A DNA stretch of 64,000 nucleotides from Martelella endophytica (GCF_000960975.1 NZ_CP010803.1:1887944-1951943), one strand, 5' to 3'. Shown: positions 1 to 9,255, numbered from the stretch's first letter. Notes: generated by a model from the sequence alone, not told the origin. Program-made: numbers and translations.

Positions 1-1
1 C

Positions 2-478
2 GCCTTCATTGCCGCCGACGAAGCGGTCTCGGCGCTCGATGTCTCGGTCGCCGCCCAGAACATCAACCTCCTGCAGGACCTGCAGGAGCAGTTTCACCTC
101 ACCTATCTGTTCATCACCCACGATCTCGGCATGGTCGAGCACATTTCGGACCGCATCGCCGTCATGTATCTCGGCCAGATCGTCGAGCTCGGGGAGACGG
201 ACAGCCTGTTTGCACGGCCGCGCCATCCCTATACGGAAGCCCTCCTGCGTGCCGTGCCGCAGCCGGACCCGCGCAAGCGCTCCACCGAAAAGCGCGGTGT
301 GCTCAAGGGCGAAGTTCCCGACGCCTCCGAGCCGCCTTCCGGCTGCGCCTTTCATCCTCGCTGCGCCTATGCGACGGAACGCTGCAGCGCTGAAAAGCCT
401 GCTCTTCGCGAGGTCGCCGGGCGGCAGGTCCGCTGTCACTACGCAGAGACACTGGAATTGCAGGGAGTGGGCGAATGA
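2..478 (+). CDS. Oligopeptide/dipeptide-type ABC transporter ATP-binding protein (3' part)
   Basis: C-terminal part of a cytoplasmic ATPase that powers uptake by an Opp/Dpp-type ABC importer; the 5' end lies outside the window. The frame opens with a Walker B/D-loop stretch ([11 protein letters not shown]) and an H-loop (FITHDL). It continues with the family-typical tail 'GEIV/QIVELG', a 'HPYTEALL' block and a Cys-containing 'GCAFHPRC' segment, which marks the oligopeptide_HPY C-terminal extension of OppD/OppF-type subunits. The stop overlaps the next start (ATGA), so it is translationally coupled to the HAD-like gene. Opp-type importers in rhizobia often carry oligosaccharides, and the hydrolase genes downstream suggest the same here; the substrate is inferred. 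Confidence 0.93.
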   Translation, partial: AFIAADEAVSALDVSVAAQNINLLQDLQEQFHLTYLFITHDLGMVEHISDRIAVMYLGQIVELGETDSLFARPRHPYTEALLRAVPQPDPRKRSTEKRGVLKGEVPDASEPPSGCAFHPRCAYATERCSAEKPALREVAGRQVRCHYAETLELQGVGE

Positions 479-1728
479 CCCTGTTTACACCCGCCGTGCC
501 GGCACCGCCAACGGATGCCCGAGACGGTGATTTCGCACTGGCGGCGCGATACCGGCCTGTCCTGATGCTGGACGGGAACGAGCCGTCGCCGCCGCTGGCG
601 CTCGGCTACAGCGTCATGCGCGCGGCGACAAAATCGCCGTCCTCGAAGTTCGCCATCGCCCCGCCGCCGGGGGGCGCCGTCATCGAATATGCCATCTGGC
701 ACGACTGGGACATCCAGCATCTCTACGACCTGGAACATGTCTGGGTGCATCTCGATGCGGCGGGCGCTGTTACCCGTGTCGAGGGCTCCATGCATGGCAT
801 GCGGGTCTCGATCGATGACGGCAGTGGCCTGCCGGAGATGGAGGGCACGCGGCCGGTGCTTTATGTCGAGCCGGGCAAGCATGCGCTCTGGGGCGTTTTG
901 CGCAGTATGTCGTTCATCGCCGGTCACCATATTGCTCAGATGTGCGGTCCGGAGGCCGGTCGGGAGGGCGTGCATCTCGGCAATTCCTTTGCCGAAGGTG
1001 GCGCCTATGCCGCGACTGCCCGCGACCACCGGCTTGCAAGGCTTGCGATGAAACGTGCCGCCTTCACGCCCTCCTTCCTGTTCGAGCGCCCAGCGACGGA
1101 GCCGGCGCTGATGCCGTGGTCCGCGCTCGCCGCCTTCATACCGTTGCGGATGAAGGCGCTGATCGCCGCGCTGCCGGAAAAGGTACCGCATCTGGAAGCC
1201 GTGTTCCTCGATTGCGGCGATACGCTTATCGACGAGAGCACGGAGATAAGGCTTCCCGGAAGCGATGTCGTGGTTGAGGGCGATGAAATACCCCATGCGA
1301 TGGATGCCGTGCGCGCGCTCCACCGGCTTGGCCACCGGCTGGCGCTGGTTGCCGACGGGCCGCGCGGGACCTTCGAGAACATGCTGATGCCGCGCGGTAT
1401 CTGGGACCTGATGGATACCCACGCCATCTCCGGTGATGTCGGCGCGTCCAAGCCATCGCCGGAGATGTTCGAGGCGGCGATGGACGGCCTCGGGCTGGGC
1501 CACGAGGCGCGTTCCCGCATTGTCATGGTCGGCAACAATCTGGAGCGCGATATCCGCGGTGCCAACGAATTCGGCCTTATCAGCCTGTTCGTCGCCTGGT
1601 CGAAACGGCGCACCCATGTGCCGGCTGCGACAATCGAAGTGCCGCAATACCGCATCGACAGCCTCGACCGGCTGGTCGCCGAAATCGAGGCCATCGAGTT
1701 GTCGCTGACGGAGGCCGCTGATGGCTGA
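475..1728 (+). CDS. Two-domain protein: unknown N-terminal domain plus HAD-like hydrolase domain
   Basis: 417 residues. Residues ~240-400 look like a HAD-superfamily domain: motif I is DCGDT (246-250), a Lys-containing [10 protein letters not shown] block lies near 326, and motif IV is VGNNLERD (352-359). The usual second Asp of motif I (D-x-D) is Gly248, and the first acid of motif IV is Asn, so phosphatase activity is uncertain. Residues 1-235 are unassigned. They include an aromatic/acidic stretch ([17 protein letters not shown], 74-90) and a '[13 protein letters not shown]' block that vaguely recalls Vps62/DUF946-type proteins (weak inference). There is no signal peptide. It overlaps the ABC ATPase by 4 nt and the next gene by 8 nt, so it belongs to the same operon. 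Confidence 0.8.
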   Translation: MTLFTPAVPAPPTDARDGDFALAARYRPVLMLDGNEPSPPLALGYSVMRAATKSPSSKFAIAPPPGGAVIEYAIWHDWDIQHLYDLEHVWVHLDAAGAVTRVEGSMHGMRVSIDDGSGLPEMEGTRPVLYVEPGKHALWGVLRSMSFIAGHHIAQMCGPEAGREGVHLGNSFAEGGAYAATARDHRLARLAMKRAAFTPSFLFERPATEPALMPWSALAAFIPLRMKALIAALPEKVPHLEAVFLDCGDTLIDESTEIRLPGSDVVVEGDEIPHAMDAVRALHRLGHRLALVADGPRGTFENMLMPRGIWDLMDTHAISGDVGASKPSPEMFEAAMDGLGLGHEARSRIVMVGNNLERDIRGANEFGLISLFVAWSKRRTHVPAATIEVPQYRIDSLDRLVAEIEAIELSLTEAADG

Positions 1729-4219
1729 AAAAGCACGCTTCATCAGTCGCCCCGGCGAGACCGTGACGGCGTTCGCGCTCGGCCCGCTTGAGGCCGCGTA
1801 TTATCCCGGCGCGGTGACGCGCGGGGCCGACAATGTCGACTACAAGTTCGTCAACGGGTTTGTGGATGTGGGTGAGCTGCCCTGTCGCACGGCGCTCAGG
1901 GCCGATATCGCGACCCGGACCGTTGCACTGAAGGACGATTTCGAGATCGTCTCGACAAACCTGCCGGGCTTCAACCGCAGGCTCGAATTCTCCGGTTTCT
2001 GGCATCGCCCGACGCGGCTTCAGCGCTGGGTGCGCACAAGGCTGGTGCCGCCTGCTGCTGGTGCCTATCCGTTCCGCCTTTCGACCTGCGGCGGCGTTCA
2101 TGTCTGGGTCGATGGCGAATTGGCCGCCGCCTTCGAGCCATACACCCGCAACGTCGCGCAGGAGACGGAGATCGTCCTGGACCTTGCCGACGGCGGTTGC
2201 GAGGTCGTCATGCTGGTCGAGGAAATGGCCGAGCGCGACACCAATTATTTCGTTGAACTGACCTTTCTCGGCGACGGCGATCTTGCTGCCGTCATTCCCG
2301 GCGCCGCCGACCAGCAGGCGCTCGATACGCTGATGGCGCTCGCCCGCGCCGTGCGTCCCGCGAAGGTCGTCTTTGGTGAGGGTGACGTCGTGGAACTGGT
2401 GTTCGACACGCCGGCGGGAAGCGATGTGACGGTGTCGGCAGCCGTGCACCAGAGCGTCCACATGCGCCACCTGCCGCCGCTCTACGAGATGATGGTGACG
2501 CTTGCCGCCGGGCAGGACCGGGTACCGCTTGGCCTGCCGGAGAGCTTGCCGGACGGCTATCACGAGCTCGAACTTGTGTTTTCTCTCGGCGAGAGCCGCA
2601 TCGACCGGGTCATTGATTTCGCTCTGCTGCGCGACGAACAGCCACTGAAGCTCTCCGGCGATCTCGCCACACGCAAGAAGGCCGGGCTCGACTATCTGGC
2701 CGAACATGGCGAGCAGCGCATGGGCCGCGTTCTGGCGCGCCTCGCGCGCGGCCTGCCGCTAGACGAGGCCTCCTTCGCGGCACTCGAGGATACGCTCCTC
2801 GCCATCGACGACCGACGTGACTGCTCCGACTTCGTCATGGTGCCGCTGCTCTGGGTTTATGGCGCTCACCGCGACGCGCTTCCGCCGGAGCTGATCGCCC
2901 GCATCGAGGCCGCCATCCTCGGCTACCGCTATTGGATGGACGAACCTGGCAATGACGCAATGTGGTTCTGGAGCGAGAACCATGTGCTGTGTTTCCATGT
3001 CAGCGCGCTGATCGCCGGCCGGCTGTTTTCCGATGCGGTGTTCCCCAATGCGGGCCTGACCGGTGCCGAGCATGCGGCGCTTGCCGAAAAACGCCTGTCG
3101 CGCTGGTTCGATGCCATCGAGGACCACGGTCTCGCGGAATGGAACTCCGCCGCCTATTACCCGATCGATTTCATCGGCTTGCTGGCGCTGCAGCGCTTTG
3201 CCGGCGAAACGCTGAAACGTCGTGCCGAGGGCGTCCTCGACCGGCTGTTCACGATGATCGCGCTGCATACGATCAACGGCGTTGCGGCCGGCACGATGGG
3301 CCGGGCCTATGACAAGGAGCTCAGGGCCGGTCCGCTCAGCGAGCTTGCGCCCTTCGCCACCATCGCCTTCGGGACAGGCTGGCTCAATCGCGGTGTCGCC
3401 GCGCTGCCGATGTTCTGCGCCGGCGATTATGTGCCGCCGGAAGGACTTTGCGAATACGTTGCGCCGTCGCCGGGCCGGGCCGTTTCAGCGCATTATATCC
3501 AGGGCTACAACAAGGCCGCCCAGCTCGCGCTATACAAAACCGCGGCCATGCAGCTTTCCGCCAGCATCGATGCCGAACCGGGCCGAAAGGGGCATCAGCA
3601 GCATCTCGCCGATGTCCAGGCCGCCGGTCATCCGATGGCGCGCGTTTGGGTCAATCATCCGGGTGCCGATGATCCCTGGGGTTCTGACCGGCCGTCCTAC
3701 TGGGCCGGAAACGGCATCATGCCGCGCGTCGGCCAATACCAAAACGTCTGCCTGATGCTGAGCGAGCTCGGTGAGAACCCGCGACTTGCCTTCACCCACG
3801 CCTATGCCCCGATTTCCGTCTTCGACGAGCATATTGCGGGCGAGGACTGGCTGGTGCTGCGCTCCGGCGGTGGCTTTGTCATGCTGAAGGCAACCGGGCC
3901 CATCGAATCTGTCAGCGAGGGGCCCGGTGCCGGGCTCGAGCATCGTGTGACGGGTCGCCGCACCGGCTTTGCGATGATGGTCGGCGACCTCGCCGCAACC
4001 ACGCTCGCAAAGGTCGCTGACATCGCCCGTGCCGCAACGCTCCGCCTTCAGGACGACCCGCTCGCGCTCGTTTTCGAACGGCCCGCAGCGCCGCTTCTCA
4101 AGCTCGACTACCACGACGGTCTCTTCGTCGACGGAACACATCATCCCTTCCCCACAGGCTCGCATCTCCCCGAAATAAGCGGGCTGGCGGCTGTCCTTCC
4201 CAAACCTGAAAAAGACTGA
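1721..4219 (+). CDS. Large protein of unknown function, possibly an alpha/alpha-toroid glycan lyase or hydrolase
   Basis: 832 residues, not recognised as a named family. The N-terminal third looks like beta-sandwich/carbohydrate-binding sequence (LSTCGGVHVWVDGE, where an added-domain sugar lectin fold would fit). The middle (about 320-640) is helix-rich with WFWSENH (415-421), a WNSAAYYP block (474-481) and repeated aromatic motifs like those in (alpha/alpha) toroid polysaccharide lyases. The C-terminus is again beta-rich. No signal peptide is visible, so a cytoplasmic role after oligosaccharide import is likely. It overlaps the HAD-like gene by 8 nt and is followed after 4 nt by a GH88/105-type hydrolase, which suggests work on the same uronic-acid glycan. 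The enzyme class is inference; the existence of the gene is well supported. Confidence 0.75.
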   Translation: MAEKARFISRPGETVTAFALGPLEAAYYPGAVTRGADNVDYKFVNGFVDVGELPCRTALRADIATRTVALKDDFEIVSTNLPGFNRRLEFSGFWHRPTRLQRWVRTRLVPPAAGAYPFRLSTCGGVHVWVDGELAAAFEPYTRNVAQETEIVLDLADGGCEVVMLVEEMAERDTNYFVELTFLGDGDLAAVIPGAADQQALDTLMALARAVRPAKVVFGEGDVVELVFDTPAGSDVTVSAAVHQSVHMRHLPPLYEMMVTLAAGQDRVPLGLPESLPDGYHELELVFSLGESRIDRVIDFALLRDEQPLKLSGDLATRKKAGLDYLAEHGEQRMGRVLARLARGLPLDEASFAALEDTLLAIDDRRDCSDFVMVPLLWVYGAHRDALPPELIARIEAAILGYRYWMDEPGNDAMWFWSENHVLCFHVSALIAGRLFSDAVFPNAGLTGAEHAALAEKRLSRWFDAIEDHGLAEWNSAAYYPIDFIGLLALQRFAGETLKRRAEGVLDRLFTMIALHTINGVAAGTMGRAYDKELRAGPLSELAPFATIAFGTGWLNRGVAALPMFCAGDYVPPEGLCEYVAPSPGRAVSAHYIQGYNKAAQLALYKTAAMQLSASIDAEPGRKGHQQHLADVQAAGHPMARVWVNHPGADDPWGSDRPSYWAGNGIMPRVGQYQNVCLMLSELGENPRLAFTHAYAPISVFDEHIAGEDWLVLRSGGGFVMLKATGPIESVSEGPGAGLEHRVTGRRTGFAMMVGDLAATTLAKVADIARAATLRLQDDPLALVFERPAAPLLKLDYHDGLFVDGTHHPFPTGSHLPEISGLAAVLPKPEKD

Positions 4220-4223
4220 AGCC

Positions 4224-5309
4224 ATGTATCACGACAGACAGGAACTTCTCGGCCATCTTTCCAGCGTCGCCACCGGCCTCTCCCGGCTTCGCGGCATCAA
4301 CGAGACCGCGCCCATCGCCGAGGGTGCCTTTTCGCTGCAGTTCGATGAGTGGGACTGGGAGATCGGCGTCGGCGTCTACGGGCTCTATCGCCATGCCTGC
4401 CAGACCGGCGACATGGACCTGGTTGCGGCGCTGGCCGACTGGTATGACTGGCAGATATCGCGCGGCCTGCCGCCGCGTCAGGTGAATTCGACCGCGCCGA
4501 TGCTGGCGCTCGCCTTCCTCATCGACGATGTCGACCGGCCGGACTGGGAAGAGTTGGTGAAGGACTGGGCCGGTTGGCTGGTGAAGGGGCTCGCCCGCAC
4601 CGAGGATGCCGGTTTCCAGCATGTCGTGAAGGAGCGAATGAACGACGGCGAGCTCTGGGACGACACGCTGTTCATGACCTGCCTGTTCCTCGCCCGCGCG
4701 GGAAAACGCTTCGAGCGACCGGACTGGGTGGAGGAGGCGGTCTATCAGTTCCTCCTTCACGCCCGCTACCTCGGCGATGCGAAGACCGGCCTCTGGTATC
4801 ATGGCTGGACCTTCAACGGTCGCCACAATTTCGCGAATGCCTTCTGGGCGCGCGGCAATTCCTGGATCACGATCGCCATCCCGGAACTGTTCTCGATCGT
4901 CGACGACCTGCCGTCCTCGACCCATCTCTATCTCGCCAATGTGCTGCTGTCGCAGGTCAACACGTTCGAGAAGCTGCAGAATGCCGATGGCTTCTTCCAC
5001 ACGCTTCTCGATGACCCGGCAGCCCCGATCGAGGCGTCTGCCACCGCAGGCATCGCCTACGGCATTTCGCGCGGCATTTCGCTCGGCATATTGCCCGAGC
5101 GGCTGCGTCCCGTTGCGGAAAAAGCCTTTGCTGCTGTGCTGAACTGCATCGGCGATGATGGCATTGTCACCCATGTCTCCGACGGCACGCCGATGGGCCA
5201 TACGCTGCAGTTCTACAAGGACATCCCGGATATCCCGGCGCCCTATGGGCAGGCGCTGACGATGATGATGCTGGTGGAGGCAATGTCGCGGGCGACGGCC
5301 AAAGGTTAG
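4224..5309 (+). CDS. GH88/GH105-type unsaturated glucuronyl/rhamnogalacturonyl hydrolase
   Basis: 361 residues, the usual length for the YteR/YesR (GH105) family, which hydrolyses the unsaturated uronyl end left by polysaccharide lyases, e.g. on rhamnogalacturonan. Family-like features are the N-terminal WEIGVGVYGLY, an acidic pair at WDDTLFM (about 145-151, the expected catalytic acid region) and the FWARGNSW block near 208-215, matching the family's W-x-RGN-x-W. There is no signal peptide, consistent with cytoplasmic trimming of imported oligosaccharides. It is the fourth gene of the operon that starts with the ABC ATPase, 4 nt after the preceding stop. The exact substrate cannot be read from sequence. 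Confidence 0.85.
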   Translation: MYHDRQELLGHLSSVATGLSRLRGINETAPIAEGAFSLQFDEWDWEIGVGVYGLYRHACQTGDMDLVAALADWYDWQISRGLPPRQVNSTAPMLALAFLIDDVDRPDWEELVKDWAGWLVKGLARTEDAGFQHVVKERMNDGELWDDTLFMTCLFLARAGKRFERPDWVEEAVYQFLLHARYLGDAKTGLWYHGWTFNGRHNFANAFWARGNSWITIAIPELFSIVDDLPSSTHLYLANVLLSQVNTFEKLQNADGFFHTLLDDPAAPIEASATAGIAYGISRGISLGILPERLRPVAEKAFAAVLNCIGDDGIVTHVSDGTPMGHTLQFYKDIPDIPAPYGQALTMMMLVEAMSRATAKG

Positions 5310-5387
5310 GCAGGTCACCGAGCCTTTTCCTGCCGGCCCATTTCCGGTAAGCCTGCCGTTAACTGATAATTCGAGAAGGAACGGCAG

Positions 5388-6260
5388 ATGGCAAAGGTGG
5401 CATTCATCGGACTGGGCGTCATGGGATATCCGATGGCGGGGCATTTGAAGGCGAAGGGCGGACACGACGTGACCGTCTATAACCGCACTGCCGCCAAGGC
5501 CGAGGCCTGGGTCGCCGAACATGGCGGCGCCAGCGCCGCAACGCCTGCCGAGGCCGCAAAGGATGCCGATTTCATCTTTACCTGCGTTGGCAATGACGAC
5601 GACCTGCGCTCGGTCACGCTTGGCGAGACCGGGGTGATCGCGGGCATGAAGCCGGGTGCGATCCTCATCGACAACACCACCGCTTCCGCCGAGGTCGCGC
5701 GCGAGCTTGCCGCCGCCTGTGCCGAGAAGGGCTGCGGCTTCATTGACGCGCCGGTTTCCGGTGGGCAGGCCGGTGCGGAAAACGGCGTTCTCACCGTCAT
5801 GTGCGGTGGCGACACGGAGACCTTTGAAAAGGCGAAGCCGGTCATCGAGGCCTATGCCCGCATGGTCGGGCTGATGGGCGAGACCGGCGCGGGCCAGCTC
5901 ACCAAGATGGTCAACCAGATCTGCATTGCCGGTCTCGTACAGGGGCTCTCGGAAGGCATTCATTTCGGCAAGAAGGCCGGACTCGACATCGAGAAGGTCG
6001 TCGAGGTGATCTCGAAGGGCGCTGCCGGCTCCTGGCAGATGGAAAACCGTCACAAGACCATGAACGAGGGCAAGTACGATCACGGCTTTGCCGTCGACTG
6101 GATGCGCAAGGACCTCGACATCGTGCTGGCGGAAGCCCGTCGGAATGGCGCGACGCTGCCGGTCACGGCGCTGGTGGATCAGTTCTACGGCGACGTACAG
6201 AAGCTCGGCGGCAATCGCTGGGACACGTCCGCGCTGCTGGCGCGGCTGGAGGACAAGTAG
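5388..6260 (+). CDS. NAD(P)-dependent beta-hydroxyacid dehydrogenase (3-hydroxyisobutyrate dehydrogenase family)
   Basis: 290 residues. An N-terminal Rossmann motif GLGVMGYPMAGHL binds the cofactor. The family signature FIDAPVSGG follows near residue 120. The catalytic Lys sits in GAGQLTKMVNQ around residue 170, and the C-terminal helical domain is complete. Members reduce or oxidise 3-hydroxyisobutyrate, tartronate semialdehyde, glyoxylate or related short hydroxyacids; the substrate is not determined. A ribosome site (GAAGGAAC) lies about 8 nt before the ATG. It follows the glycan operon after a 78-nt gap, so it could process a sugar-acid breakdown product or be independently transcribed. 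A paralogue lies at 59066-59938. Confidence 0.88.
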   Translation: MAKVAFIGLGVMGYPMAGHLKAKGGHDVTVYNRTAAKAEAWVAEHGGASAATPAEAAKDADFIFTCVGNDDDLRSVTLGETGVIAGMKPGAILIDNTTASAEVARELAAACAEKGCGFIDAPVSGGQAGAENGVLTVMCGGDTETFEKAKPVIEAYARMVGLMGETGAGQLTKMVNQICIAGLVQGLSEGIHFGKKAGLDIEKVVEVISKGAAGSWQMENRHKTMNEGKYDHGFAVDWMRKDLDIVLAEARRNGATLPVTALVDQFYGDVQKLGGNRWDTSALLARLEDK

Positions 6261-6266
6261 GCTGCT

Positions 6267-7250
6267 CTACAATTGCGCGGGCAGGCTTGAGACGATGCGG
6301 CTTGGCGGGTGGCCGGTGATGCGCTTGAAGGCGCGGCTGAAGGCGGCCTGCGAGCCGTAGCCGAGGCGATGGGCGGCTGTTTCGACCGCAATGCCCTCGC
6401 GGCCGATCCAGTCGGCGGCGAGGCGCATGCGCATTTCGGTGAGATAGCGTAGCGGCGTCACCCCGGTGACCTCAAGAAAGCGTTCGGCGAAGACCGATCG
6501 CGAGGCACCCATCTCGCGCGCAAGTTCGGCCACCGACCAGTTGCGGCCCGGATCGCGATGAAGTGCGACGAGCACGCGGCCGAGGCGAGGGTCGCGCAGC
6601 GCAGCGATCCAGCCCGTGGCATCGCCGCAGCCGCACTCGACCCAGGCCCGCACGATGCAGGCGGCGACCACGTCGGCAAGGCGCGAGAGAATGCCGGCAT
6701 AACCGGCGCGGCCGTCCTTGGCCTCGCGCGCCATGGCTTCCAGCATGGGCAGGATTTCCGGGTAGCGCTCGGTCAACGTGTCGACGCGCATCACCTCGGG
6801 CATCAGTGCCACCAGAGGATGCATACTGCCGAGGTCAAAGTCCATGCAGGCGGAAAACAGCACCACCCGCTTTTCGGGCGGTGTCGCTTCGCATGTCCGG
6901 ATTTCCCTGACCTGCGGGCAGATCGGCGCGGTCGGCAGGGTCGTGAGATCGGTGCATGGCACGGGATTTTCGGGCGATGAAGCGAGGCGGTGCGATCCGC
7001 CGCGGGGCAAGAGGGCCGCGTCGCCAGCCGCCATGTCGTGGACCGCGCCGCTGGACGTGATCAGCGCAATCTGGCCACGGGCGATGAACACGAATTTCGC
7101 CCGCGGATCGTCGTCGCCGCCGAAGGAATGGGAAAACGGTTCGGCAAGCTCGATGCGGCGGTAATCGATGCCGACGAGGCGCATGCCGAGCAGGAGTTCG
7201 CTCACAAGATCGGCGTCGAGTGGTCGGGTTTCGGACGAATGATCATGCAT
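6267..7250 (-). CDS. AraC-family transcriptional regulator with cupin-type sensor domain
   Basis: 327 residues. The N-terminal ~200 residues form a cupin-like domain (start MHDHSSETRPLD, with FSHSFGGDDDP and AGDAALLPRGGSH) typical of cupin_6 AraC regulators. The C-terminal ~100 residues are the double helix-turn-helix (WSVAELAREMGASRSVFAERF and a second HTH ending LGYGSQAAFSRAFKRITG). I chose the ATG at 7250; a longer frame reaching 7334 would overlap the divergent transporter start. It faces an MFS efflux gene across 83 nt, the usual layout of a regulator controlling its neighbouring exporter. The inducer is unknown. Confidence 0.9.
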   Translation of the reverse strand: MHDHSSETRPLDADLVSELLLGMRLVGIDYRRIELAEPFSHSFGGDDDPRAKFVFIARGQIALITSSGAVHDMAAGDAALLPRGGSHRLASSPENPVPCTDLTTLPTAPICPQVREIRTCEATPPEKRVVLFSACMDFDLGSMHPLVALMPEVMRVDTLTERYPEILPMLEAMAREAKDGRAGYAGILSRLADVVAACIVRAWVECGCGDATGWIAALRDPRLGRVLVALHRDPGRNWSVAELAREMGASRSVFAERFLEVTGVTPLRYLTEMRMRLAADWIGREGIAVETAAHRLGYGSQAAFSRAFKRITGHPPSRIVSSLPAQL

Positions 7251-7270
7251 GGCGGATTTACTGGCATAGA

Positions 7271-7285
7271 AAGTCCGGCAAGTCC
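7271..7285. promoter_or_regulatory. Direct repeat in the AraC/MFS intergenic region, candidate operator
   Basis: AAGTCC occurs twice, separated by GGC, in the 83-nt divergent gap. AraC-type activators usually bind direct repeats, so this is a possible binding site; the spacing is shorter than typical AraC half-sites. Weak inference. Confidence 0.25.
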
Positions 7286-7333
7286 AGCTTAGCTTAACGC
7301 CATCCTCTTCCTCCCATCGCGAAGGATATCGCA

Positions 7334-8527
7334 ATGAACCCTGTTACGAACGAGAGCGCGTCCGGTGCGCCCGCCTGGGGCGCCGTGGCGGCGATGACGC
7401 TTGGCGTCTTCGGCCTCGTCACCGCCGAGTTCCTGCCGGCGAGCCTGCTGACGCCGATTGCCGCCGATCTCGGCATCTCGGAAGGCACTGCCGGCCAGGC
7501 GGTGACGACGACGGCGATGTTCGGCTTTGCCGCGAGCCTGTTGATCTCGGCGGCTGCCCGCGGCGCGGATCGGCGCCATATGATGATGATCTTTTCGGTC
7601 CTTCTGGTGATCTCCAATCTGATGGTGGCCTTTGCGCAGGGCGTATCCATGCTGCTCGCGGGCCGGGTGCTGCTCGGTGTCGCGCTCGGCGGCTTCTGGG
7701 CAATGTCGACGGCCGTCACCATGCGTCTCGTCCCGCCGGCTCTGGTGCCACGGGCGCTTTCCATCGTGATGAGTGGTGTATCCGCCGCGACGGTATTCGC
7801 CGCCCCGGTCGGCAGCTATCTCGGCGAAATCATCGGCTGGCGCGGCGTTTTCCTGCTGGCCTCGCTGCTCGGTGGGGTCTCGCTTGTTGCACAGTGGCGC
7901 AGCCTGCCCAGCATGCGGCCCGCCGGTATCGCCCGGTTGCGGACGCTCGGCGAGGTGTTTCTGCGTCCCGGCATCGGCATCGGCATGCTGGCCGTGCTGC
8001 TCGTCTTCGGCGGCCACTTCATCTTCTTCACCTATCTTCGGGCCTATCTCGAGACCAGCGGCGGATTTTCGATCGAGATGATTGCGATCGTCCTGCTCGG
8101 CTTTGGTATCGCCAATTTCTTCGGCACTTTCCTTGCCGGTCGGATGGCGCAGCTGAACCTGAGGTTGACGCTGGTGATCGTGCCGTTGTCGATGGGCACG
8201 CTGGCGCTGGTGATGGTCGCCTTCGGTGGCAATCCGCTCACCGATATCGTCTCTGTCGTGCTGTGGGGCATGATCTTCGGCGGCGTCCCGGTAGCCTGGT
8301 CGAGCTGGATTGCCCGCACGGTGCCGGATGAGGCGGAGAGCGCGGGCGGCCTGTTCGTCGCGACAATCCAGCTTGCGATTGGGCTTGGCGCCGGCCTCGG
8401 CGGCATCGTGTTCGACGCCGCCGGCGGAACCGGGACACTGTTTGCGAGCGGCGTGGTGCTGCTTTTCAGCGCGCTGACCATCATGCTCGGCGTCCGCACC
8501 CGCGCGGCTTCGCCTGCTGCCGCGTGA
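7334..8527 (+). CDS. MFS transporter (sugar/drug efflux type, AraJ/YdhP-like)
   Basis: 397 residues with about 12 hydrophobic segments, an inner-membrane major facilitator of the DHA1 type. The first helix, with TAEFLPASLLTPIAADLG, is typical of the AraJ/NepI/YdeA-like subgroup, in which 'G..TAEF.P.GLL..IA.DL' is conserved. A RGADRRHMM loop between helices 2 and 3 and the LLAGRVLLGVALGGFWA block also fit. Likely role: proton-driven export of a small solute. It is divergent from an AraC regulator that probably controls it. A strong stem-loop with a T run follows, indicating a monocistronic transcript. Confidence 0.9.
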   Translation: MNPVTNESASGAPAWGAVAAMTLGVFGLVTAEFLPASLLTPIAADLGISEGTAGQAVTTTAMFGFAASLLISAAARGADRRHMMMIFSVLLVISNLMVAFAQGVSMLLAGRVLLGVALGGFWAMSTAVTMRLVPPALVPRALSIVMSGVSAATVFAAPVGSYLGEIIGWRGVFLLASLLGGVSLVAQWRSLPSMRPAGIARLRTLGEVFLRPGIGIGMLAVLLVFGGHFIFFTYLRAYLETSGGFSIEMIAIVLLGFGIANFFGTFLAGRMAQLNLRLTLVIVPLSMGTLALVMVAFGGNPLTDIVSVVLWGMIFGGVPVAWSSWIARTVPDEAESAGGLFVATIQLAIGLGAGLGGIVFDAAGGTGTLFASGVVLLFSALTIMLGVRTRAASPAAA

Positions 8528-8551
8528 AACGAGCACCATCAGAAATCGGTG

Positions 8552-8576
8552 AAGCCCGGCTCCGGCCGGGCTTTTT
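8552..8576 (+). terminator. Rho-independent terminator after the MFS gene
   Basis: Eight-base-pair GC stem AGCCCGGC/GCCGGGCT with a 4-nt loop, followed directly by a run of T residues. It lies 25 nt past the MFS stop. Confidence 0.85.
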
Positions 8577-8699
8577 CGTGCTGTCAGAGTCTTGCGGCAC
8601 TGCTTTGCCACGACCTGTCACTTTCGCTTCATAAATCAGCAGGGGCTGCGAACCTTCCGGCCTTTCATCCGTTTAAGGGACATGAAAGGGAGATCGATC

Positions 8700-9197
8700 A
8701 TGGCTGAAGTAAACAGGAAACTGCACGAGAGTGCGCGGGAGGAAGATTACCGCGATTTTGAAGCCCGGGACCTGGATGATGGCTGGCCCTATGGCGACGA
8801 AGACGGCCGCAAGGGCCGCCGCAACGCCCCTTATGGCGCAACCAGCTCCAACCTGGATCAGCGGGCCGATGCCGGCGCTGAGATTACCGGCGATACGGTG
8901 CTCAAACGCGGCGTCGGCAAGTCGCTGACGGATGCCGAGGAAGAAAGGCTGATCGAAAACGACGATCTCGCCGACACGATCACACGGTGTATCGACGACG
9001 ATGACCGTTTCGATGTCGGGCTGATCACCGTTGATGTCTCGCGTGGTATTGCGCGGCTTGAGGGCGAGGTCGAGACCGAAGAAGATCGCGTTCATCTCGA
9101 GCGCATGGTGCTCGCCGTCAAGGGCGTGCGCGACGTGCGCAGCCACGTGATGCTGATCGGCGCCGACAGTCACGTGCCGTGGGATTTTGATCAGTAG
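8700..9197 (+). CDS. BON-domain protein
   Basis: 165 residues. The N-terminal half is polar and acidic (Asp/Glu/Arg-rich, probably disordered). The last ~75 residues form a BON domain: DLADTITRCIDDD, then VGLITVDVSRGIARLEGEVET, then HLERMVLAVKGVRDVRSHV. BON domains bind phospholipids or mediate protein contacts and often occur in osmotic or envelope-stress proteins. No signal peptide or membrane segment is present, so it is probably cytoplasmic. Start: the ATG at 8700 has AAAGGGAGA 5-12 nt upstream; an in-frame ATG at 8682 is less likely. Single gene, convergent with the GH3 gene. Confidence 0.85.
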   Translation: MAEVNRKLHESAREEDYRDFEARDLDDGWPYGDEDGRKGRRNAPYGATSSNLDQRADAGAEITGDTVLKRGVGKSLTDAEEERLIENDDLADTITRCIDDDDRFDVGLITVDVSRGIARLEGEVETEEDRVHLERMVLAVKGVRDVRSHVMLIGADSHVPWDFDQ

Positions 9198-9208
9198 GAT
9201 GGAGGGGA

Positions 9209-9241
9209 CCGGGCAGGGAGGCCCTCTGGCGCCCTGCCCGG
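9209..9241. terminator. Stem-loop between convergent genes (bidirectional terminator candidate)
   Basis: Perfect 10-bp inverted repeat CCGGGCAGGG/CCCTGCCCGG with a 13-nt loop, lying between the stop of the BON gene and the stop of the GH3 gene. No long T run, so termination is inferred from position. Confidence 0.55.
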
Positions 9242-9255
9242 AGCAACGCGGTCGC

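Noticed and set aside
4098..6083. 661-residue frame antisense to the GH105-type and dehydrogenase genes
   Set aside because: Shadow of two genes with clear motifs on the plus strand; no recognisable domain.
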